Assembly: GCA_947492185.1 (NCBI GenBank)
Contig: CANLMR010000001.1
Span: forward strand, 992,001 to 1,056,000
Source of the DNA: an uncultured Tenacibaculum sp.
GTDB taxonomy: Bacteria > Bacteroidota > Bacteroidia > Flavobacteriales > Flavobacteriaceae
Length of the DNA stretch: 64,000 nucleotides
Direction of reading: 5' to 3'
Shown here: positions 59,951 to 64,000 of the stretch, piece by piece
Layout: each line of letters begins with the position of its first letter
Numbering within the stretch: the stretch's first letter is position 1
Notes under the pieces: generated by a model
What the model was told of the DNA's origin: nothing
Database searches by the model: none
The model's input: the letters and a program-made list of their open reading frames with translations, nothing else
Translations under genes and position numbers: made by a program

Positions 59951-61486
59951 ATGAGAAAGTTACTTTATGTACTATTATTTGTTGGAACATATATGGTTTC
60001 AGCACAGTCTAAGACCATAGATAATATGGTAAAATTCAAAGTGAAAGATTCTGGTTCTTTCCTTGATGATGCGAATGATGTAGATGGATATTATTTCTTT
60101 TATGAAGTAGATAAGCTTAAAAAAGGAATGCGCGAATTTGCAGTTAATATTTTAGATAAAAATTTAAACGATGTTGCTTTAAAAAAGTTTGTAGCATCTA
60201 AAAGAGTTGTTTTAGTAGGAAACGCTTTTAATAATGAAGCAATTATGTTTGCTCTTTTTAATAAAAAAGAAAAAACATTAACACTAAAAAGCTTTGATAA
60301 AAAAGCGAATCCAAGAGAAGATGTCGTAATTACACTTGATAAAAAGGTAATGAGAACTATAAATTCCGGAATAGCTTTAGGTAATATAAATACATTAATA
60401 CATCCAGTAAAAAATAAAGGTTTTATATTAATAACCCCTAATTTTAAAGGTAAAGGAACGGGGTATTCTTTAGGTTTTTACCCTACAAATGATAATGAAA
60501 AACCTTGGAAGTACGAGTTTATTCCAACAGGAAAGAAAGGCCGTCATACTGTTTCGCCTATTGCTTTGAATGATAAATATGTGGTTTTGGTGGATGTAAA
60601 CGTTAAAGGACTGTCTAAAAGAGAATTTAAAACAGTTGTATTGAATTCTCAGACAGGAGAAAAGTTATTTGAAAAATTATATGATGAAAATGATCCTAAA
60701 TTAATAACAAACTCTTTTATTTCTGAAGAAGGAAAAATTTCGGTTATGGGGCAATATTATGAGCCAAAAGCAAAAATAGCTAAGGCACAGAGTTTGGGGT
60801 TATACATGGAAGAATTTAATGATAAAGGAGAGGTTGAATTTTCTAATAGAATTTCTTGGCAAGAAGATGTAAGTAAGTTCTTACCTGTTAAGAAAAACAA
60901 TAAACTAAAAAAAATTGGATTCATATATTTTCATGATATTATTAAAACAAAATCAGGTGAATACTTTGCAATTGGTGAGCAATATAGAAAAACTGTGAGT
61001 GCTTTAGGAATTGCAGCTACCCTTATGGGAGGTGGTGGAAATGTTACACAATTAACAATTAAAGATATTTATGTCTTTAAGTTTGATAAAGAATTTAATC
61101 TTTCGGATGTTGAAATATTTGAAAAAGGAAAATCGAGAATTCAAAACCCTTTCGATTACGGAAGTCCACAATTAAGTGCTTCTATAATTAAGGCAATTGG
61201 TGGTTTTGATTTTGTGTATTCTCAGAGAGATATAAAAAGAGATCGTTTCTATGCTAATTTTATCGATTATGAAAGAGGAGAAAAAAAGAAAAAAACTAAA
61301 AGTAGATTAGTTTTTAAAACAATTATTCAAGATGGAGGAGAATTATCAGTAGATAATGTTGAATTACCAAAAAAATCGAGATACTTCAGGGTTTTGCCTG
61401 CAAAAGTGGGTTATGTATTATTGTTAGAATATGATAGAAAGAAAAAAACTTCTTCTTTACATTTAGAAAAACTAAATATCAAGTAA
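59951..61486 (+). CDS. Secreted protein of unknown function
   Basis: 511 residues with a signal peptide (LLYVLLFVGTYMVSAQ) and a body of beta strands with repeated motifs (FYEVDKLKKGMREFAVNILD, KFDKEFNLSDVEIFEKGKSR) that could form a propeller-like or barrel structure; DUF6770 is a possible match. No catalytic motif is evident. It follows the M48 peptidase by 5 nt, so the two are probably co-transcribed and may act together. The family is not recognised with confidence. Confidence 0.78.
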   Translation: MRKLLYVLLFVGTYMVSAQSKTIDNMVKFKVKDSGSFLDDANDVDGYYFFYEVDKLKKGMREFAVNILDKNLNDVALKKFVASKRVVLVGNAFNNEAIMFALFNKKEKTLTLKSFDKKANPREDVVITLDKKVMRTINSGIALGNINTLIHPVKNKGFILITPNFKGKGTGYSLGFYPTNDNEKPWKYEFIPTGKKGRHTVSPIALNDKYVVLVDVNVKGLSKREFKTVVLNSQTGEKLFEKLYDENDPKLITNSFISEEGKISVMGQYYEPKAKIAKAQSLGLYMEEFNDKGEVEFSNRISWQEDVSKFLPVKKNNKLKKIGFIYFHDIIKTKSGEYFAIGEQYRKTVSALGIAATLMGGGGNVTQLTIKDIYVFKFDKEFNLSDVEIFEKGKSRIQNPFDYGSPQLSASIIKAIGGFDFVYSQRDIKRDRFYANFIDYERGEKKKKTKSRLVFKTIIQDGGELSVDNVELPKKSRYFRVLPAKVGYVLLLEYDRKKKTSSLHLEKLNIK

Positions 61487-61504
61487 TATTATTATTTAAT
61501 ATGT

Positions 61505-61532
61505 AAAAGCCTGAGATCTTCTCAGGTTTTTT
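61505..61532. terminator. Intrinsic terminator between convergent genes
   Basis: Stem CCTGAGA/TCTCAGG (61510-61516, 61520-61526) with A-tract left and T-run right, so it can serve the secreted-protein gene (plus) and the GNAT gene (minus). Confidence 0.8.
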
Positions 61533-61536
61533 GTTT

Positions 61537-62019
61537 TTATAGCTTTTTTATCATCCAAACATTACAACTTGAATGCCCTGAGTTTCCTAATTGTTTATCA
61601 AGAATTTTGAAATCGGATTCTTTATACATAGCAATAGCTTTCGAAAAATGAGGTAAGCTTTCAAGATAAACATGGGTATAGTTCATGTCTCTTGCAGAAT
61701 CAATACTTCTTAGCATTAATTCCTTACCTATCCCTTTTCCTCTAGTTTTATCAGAAATATAGAATTTTACCAATTCACAATATCCATTGTCTAATCCTTC
61801 AGTAGGAAAAATACCACAACAACCAATTGCATTACCATTATATTCTGCTACCCATAAAATAGAATTTGGTTCCTGAAATAGCTCGTAAAGTGTATCAGTA
61901 GAAGCATCTGAATATACTGTGCCTGTTCTTGGTGCGTCAAATTCTTCAATAACTCCTCTTATCATTTTTGCTAAATAAGGATTATCATGTTGTTCAGCTT
62001 TTCTGTATACAATATCCAT
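61537..62019 (-). CDS. GNAT-family N-acetyltransferase
   Basis: 160 residues, one GNAT domain. The acetyl-CoA-binding motif A is FYISDKTRGKGIGKELMLRS (R-x-x-G-x-G near 98-104), followed by YTHVYLESLPHFSKAIAMYK and the final DKQLGNSGHSSCNVWMIKKL. The N-terminal part (DIVYRKAEQHDNPYLAKMIR) supplies the substrate side. The acceptor is unknown. It is cytosolic and a single-gene unit. Confidence 0.9.
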   Translation of the reverse strand: MDIVYRKAEQHDNPYLAKMIRGVIEEFDAPRTGTVYSDASTDTLYELFQEPNSILWVAEYNGNAIGCCGIFPTEGLDNGYCELVKFYISDKTRGKGIGKELMLRSIDSARDMNYTHVYLESLPHFSKAIAMYKESDFKILDKQLGNSGHSSCNVWMIKKL

Positions 62020-62049
62020 TAGAGATGATTTTTGTAACTAAGATAAAAA

Positions 62050-62082
62050 CAAAAAAGCAACCTCAAAACGAGATTGCTTTTT
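62050..62082 (-). terminator. Terminator of mdh
   Basis: Stem AAAAAGCAAcCTC/GAGaTTGCTTTTT with one mismatch around loop AAAAC (62065-62069), 24 nt past the mdh stop. Its core resembles the lpdA terminator. Confidence 0.87.
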
Positions 62083-62105
62083 AAATATGTTAAAAGAGCT
62101 CTTTG

Positions 62106-63032
62106 TTAAAACTCTAAATTAGAATTGTTGTTTTTAACAGCTTCCGCTGATGCTGCTAAATGCTCTTTTTCAGAATCGCTTAAGTTAATTTCAACGATTT
62201 TCTCAATACCGTTTCTTCCTAATACAACAGGAACGCCAATACATAAATCAGATAAACCGTACTCACCATCTAATAAAGCAGAACAAGGGTAGATTTTCTT
62301 CTGATCACATGCAATAGCTTGAACTAATCCAGATACAGCAGCTCCTGGAGCATACCAAGCAGAAGTTCCTAATAAACCAGTTAAAGTAGCTCCACCAACT
62401 TTAGTGTCTTGTTTAACTTGCTCTAATCTTTCTTCTGATAAGAATTCAGAAACAGGAACAGAGTTACGAGTAGCTAAACGAGTTAAAGGAACCATACCTT
62501 TATCAGAGTGACCTCCGATTACCATTCCATCAACATCAGAAATTGGTGCTTCTAAAGCCTCAGCTAATCTATATTTGAAACGAGCAGAATCTAAAGCTCC
62601 ACCCATACCAATAATTCTATTTTTAGGTAATCCAGTTGTTTTGTGAACTAAATACGTCATAGTATCCATTGGGTTAGATACAACGATGATAATTGTATTT
62701 GGAGAGTGCTCAATTAAACTAGAAGAAACTGACTTTACTATTCCAGCGTTAATTCCTAATAACTCATCACGAGACATTCCAGGTTTACGAGCAATTCCAG
62801 AAGTAATAACACAGATATCAGAACCAGCAGTTTTGCTATAATCTCCAGTTGTTCCTACGATTTTAGTATCGAAACCATTTAAAGAAGCAGTTTGCATTAA
62901 ATCCATTGCTTTACCTTCAGCAAATCCTTCTTTAATGTCTACTAAAACAACTTCTGAAGCGAAATTTTTAATAGCAATGTACTCAGCACAACTCGCACCT
63001 ACAGCACCTGCTCCTACAACTGTTACTTTCAT
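62106..63032 (-). CDS. mdh: Malate dehydrogenase
   Basis: A 308-residue NAD-dependent, LDH-like MDH that oxidises malate to oxaloacetate in the TCA cycle. The nucleotide loop is VVGAGAVGASCAEY (4-17), and the substrate loop Arg lies in ARKPGMSRDELL. VSNPMDTMTYLVHK and the catalytic His of MVIGGHSDKGMVPL follow. The active-site residues are intact. The Asp in VVLVDIKEG specifies NAD rather than NADP. It is a single-gene unit with its own -7 box and terminator. Confidence 0.96.
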   Translation of the reverse strand: MKVTVVGAGAVGASCAEYIAIKNFASEVVLVDIKEGFAEGKAMDLMQTASLNGFDTKIVGTTGDYSKTAGSDICVITSGIARKPGMSRDELLGINAGIVKSVSSSLIEHSPNTIIIVVSNPMDTMTYLVHKTTGLPKNRIIGMGGALDSARFKYRLAEALEAPISDVDGMVIGGHSDKGMVPLTRLATRNSVPVSEFLSEERLEQVKQDTKVGGATLTGLLGTSAWYAPGAAVSGLVQAIACDQKKIYPCSALLDGEYGLSDLCIGVPVVLGRNGIEKIVEINLSDSEKEHLAASAEAVKNNNSNLEF

Positions 63033-63070
63033 TTTATATATATTTTATTGAAAATTATTAATAAGATGCA

Positions 63071-63078
63071 CAAAAATA
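63071..63078 (-). promoter_or_regulatory. Probable -7 box of mdh
   Basis: TAttTTTG on the minus strand, an exact -7 match, 38 nt before the mdh ATG. No good -33 TTG. Confidence 0.45.
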
Positions 63079-63105
63079 GCTATTTGCCCACTTATATAAA
63101 AGGAA

Positions 63106-63131
63106 AAGCTCTTGGAAATTTCCAAGAGCTT
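63106..63131 (-). terminator. Terminator of the DUF6588-like gene
   Basis: A perfect 26-nt palindrome starting AAGCTCTTGGAAA, with a short T-tract (TTTTCC) on the minus strand, 25 nt past the stop of the last gene. Confidence 0.75.
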
Positions 63132-63156
63132 AGGTTTATAACAATTACTTTATTTT

Positions 63157-64000
63157 TTATCTAAAACTAAACGCAATTCCAGCGTTAAACGAGCTGTATT
63201 CTTGAGCGGAATAACTTCCGAAAAGTTTAAAGAATCCTAAACTTAATCGAGCTCCAACAGTTGCATTAAAACTCCCTGCATCACTAGAGATTGATAAAGG
63301 ATTTGAAACTGTTTCTTGTACTTGTTGAGGTGTTCCTTGGTTGAATGTTAAAGTATAATCCCCTAACATGTTGAAGTCAGAGTTTCCACTGCTGTATCCA
63401 ACACCACCATACACATTTATAATTGGAAAATTCAAAGAAGCTAAAGCCTGAAAAGTATAGGCGTTCAGATTAAATTCTGCAGAAGCGTCTTGTGCTGTAA
63501 CATCGCCGGAGATATTTCCAATTTCATAATCAGCATTCATGTTAGTGTAAGCCGCAAGTAAAGAAACATGCAAAGGTGTTTTGTCTAAAGGTCCAAACCA
63601 ATCCGTTATTTCTTTCTTTAAACCGATACCAAATAAACCGGCCTTAAAATCATCATTACCAACTTTTGGAATGAATCGGGCGATAGCTTCTAGTTTGAAT
63701 GGTAATCCTAAACCAACTTGAACCATAGGAGTAGGAATTGTTCCTGCAATTAAATCATCTTTAATTCCAGTTGGCATCTCAAAGTCTACAGAAACATTTT
63801 GACCTGATACAGAACCATTATAAGTTACTGTAGCTGGAGTAATATTGTTGTCAGCACCAAGAGTAGGTGTTGTTGGTTGATTAAAAGTTGTCGCTCCTGA
63901 TAAACCTATATCTGAAAGATTAAAAATATGTTCTTTTTCAGGAATTATTGAGCCACTAGCACTAATAGTTATATCAAAGCCAAATTTCTTATGAACTTTA
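63157..64000 (-). CDS. DUF6588-like outer-membrane protein, 5'-truncated
   Basis: The reading frame is open to the right edge (no stop in frame from 63157 to 64000), so the N-terminus is missing and the Met at 63777 is internal. The visible 280 residues are barrel-like, with Gly and aromatic alternation: VGLGLPFKLEAIARFIPKVG, LFGIGLKKEITDWF, VYGGVGYSSGNSDFNM, and the terminal SYSAQEYSSFNAGIAFSFR with a final aromatic-Arg. It resembles DUF6588 of Bacteroidota. The function is unknown; outer-membrane location is inferred. Confidence 0.82.
   Translation of the reverse strand, partial: KVHKKFGFDITISASGSIIPEKEHIFNLSDIGLSGATTFNQPTTPTLGADNNITPATVTYNGSVSGQNVSVDFEMPTGIKDDLIAGTIPTPMVQVGLGLPFKLEAIARFIPKVGNDDFKAGLFGIGLKKEITDWFGPLDKTPLHVSLLAAYTNMNADYEIGNISGDVTAQDASAEFNLNAYTFQALASLNFPIINVYGGVGYSSGNSDFNMLGDYTLTFNQGTPQQVQETVSNPLSISSDAGSFNATVGARLSLGFFKLFGSYSAQEYSSFNAGIAFSFR

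Noticed and set aside
1-64000. CRISPR array or tandem repeat tract
   Set aside because: No regularly spaced direct repeats of 20-40 bp were seen on reading the window.

Overview
The window is 64 kb of AT-rich bacterial DNA that reads as chromosome from a member of the Bacteroidota, most likely family Flavobacteriaceae (a Tenacibaculum- or Polaribacter-like genus is a guess). The evidence is the promoter style (TAnnTTTG -7 boxes, seldom a Shine-Dalgarno sequence), the many secreted or lipid-anchored envelope proteins, and families typical of the phylum: DUF3127, DUF3667, Haem_bd, carboxypeptidase-D-like repeats, a DUF6588-like protein, a hybrid two-component regulator and SigZ. No rRNA operon, CRISPR array, insertion sequence or prophage was seen.

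Layout. 1-1.5 kb: 3' end of an S9 peptidase, a small GIY-YIG gene and tRNA-Phe. 1.5-9.2 kb: a tightly overlapping envelope operon (coaX, outer-membrane protein, repeat protein, lptC, small membrane protein, CNNM/CorC protein), then a PpiD/SurA-like foldase. 9.3-14.5 kb: a variable block on the minus strand around lpxD, with a DUF3885-like protein, a double-glycine-leader cysteine peptide, an orphan lipoprotein and an SMC-like ATPase with a HEPN-like tail. Two related imperfect palindromes of about 130 bp, resembling gene-cassette boundaries, flank the lipoprotein gene. 14.7-25.4 kb: metabolism and envelope genes (lpdA, a cytochrome-like protein, a glycosyltransferase, a cyclase, two paralogous repeat proteins, an M3 peptidase, purE, purK, a Rieske-like lipoprotein). 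25.6-32.3 kb: greA, a HIT protein, a histidine kinase, a flavin reductase, a fatty-acid transporter and aat. 32.3-32.7 kb: a gap with a probable structured minus-strand RNA (6S-Flavo is the candidate to test). 32.7-42.5 kb: a hybrid sensor/AraC regulator, a PepSY protein, a large zinc protease, a DJ-1/PfpI lipoprotein and a YgiQ radical-SAM protein. 42.5-44.1 kb: a minus-strand group of DUF3703, a metallothionein-like 34-residue peptide, SigZ with a cysteine-rich tail, and a SLATT-like protein. 44.2-55.8 kb: an amidohydrolase/DoxX/M28 operon, an amino-acid symporter, a membrane LuxR-type regulator, and a barrel plus TPR pair. 55.9-64 kb: ftsE, two glycosyltransferases in one frame, a second candidate RNA, an M48 peptidase, a secreted protein, a GNAT enzyme, mdh and a 5'-truncated outer-membrane protein.

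Most of the window is ordinary core genome. The strongest leads are the 34-residue peptide with 11 cysteines, absent from ordinary gene calls because of its size, beside a sigma factor with a cysteine-rich tail; two minus-strand RNA candidates of the same architecture; the cassette-like repeats; the ATPase with a possible RNase tail; a Rieske-like protein that has lost both histidine ligands; and a GT4/GT2 gene pair separated by one in-frame stop with no standard start codon for the second gene.
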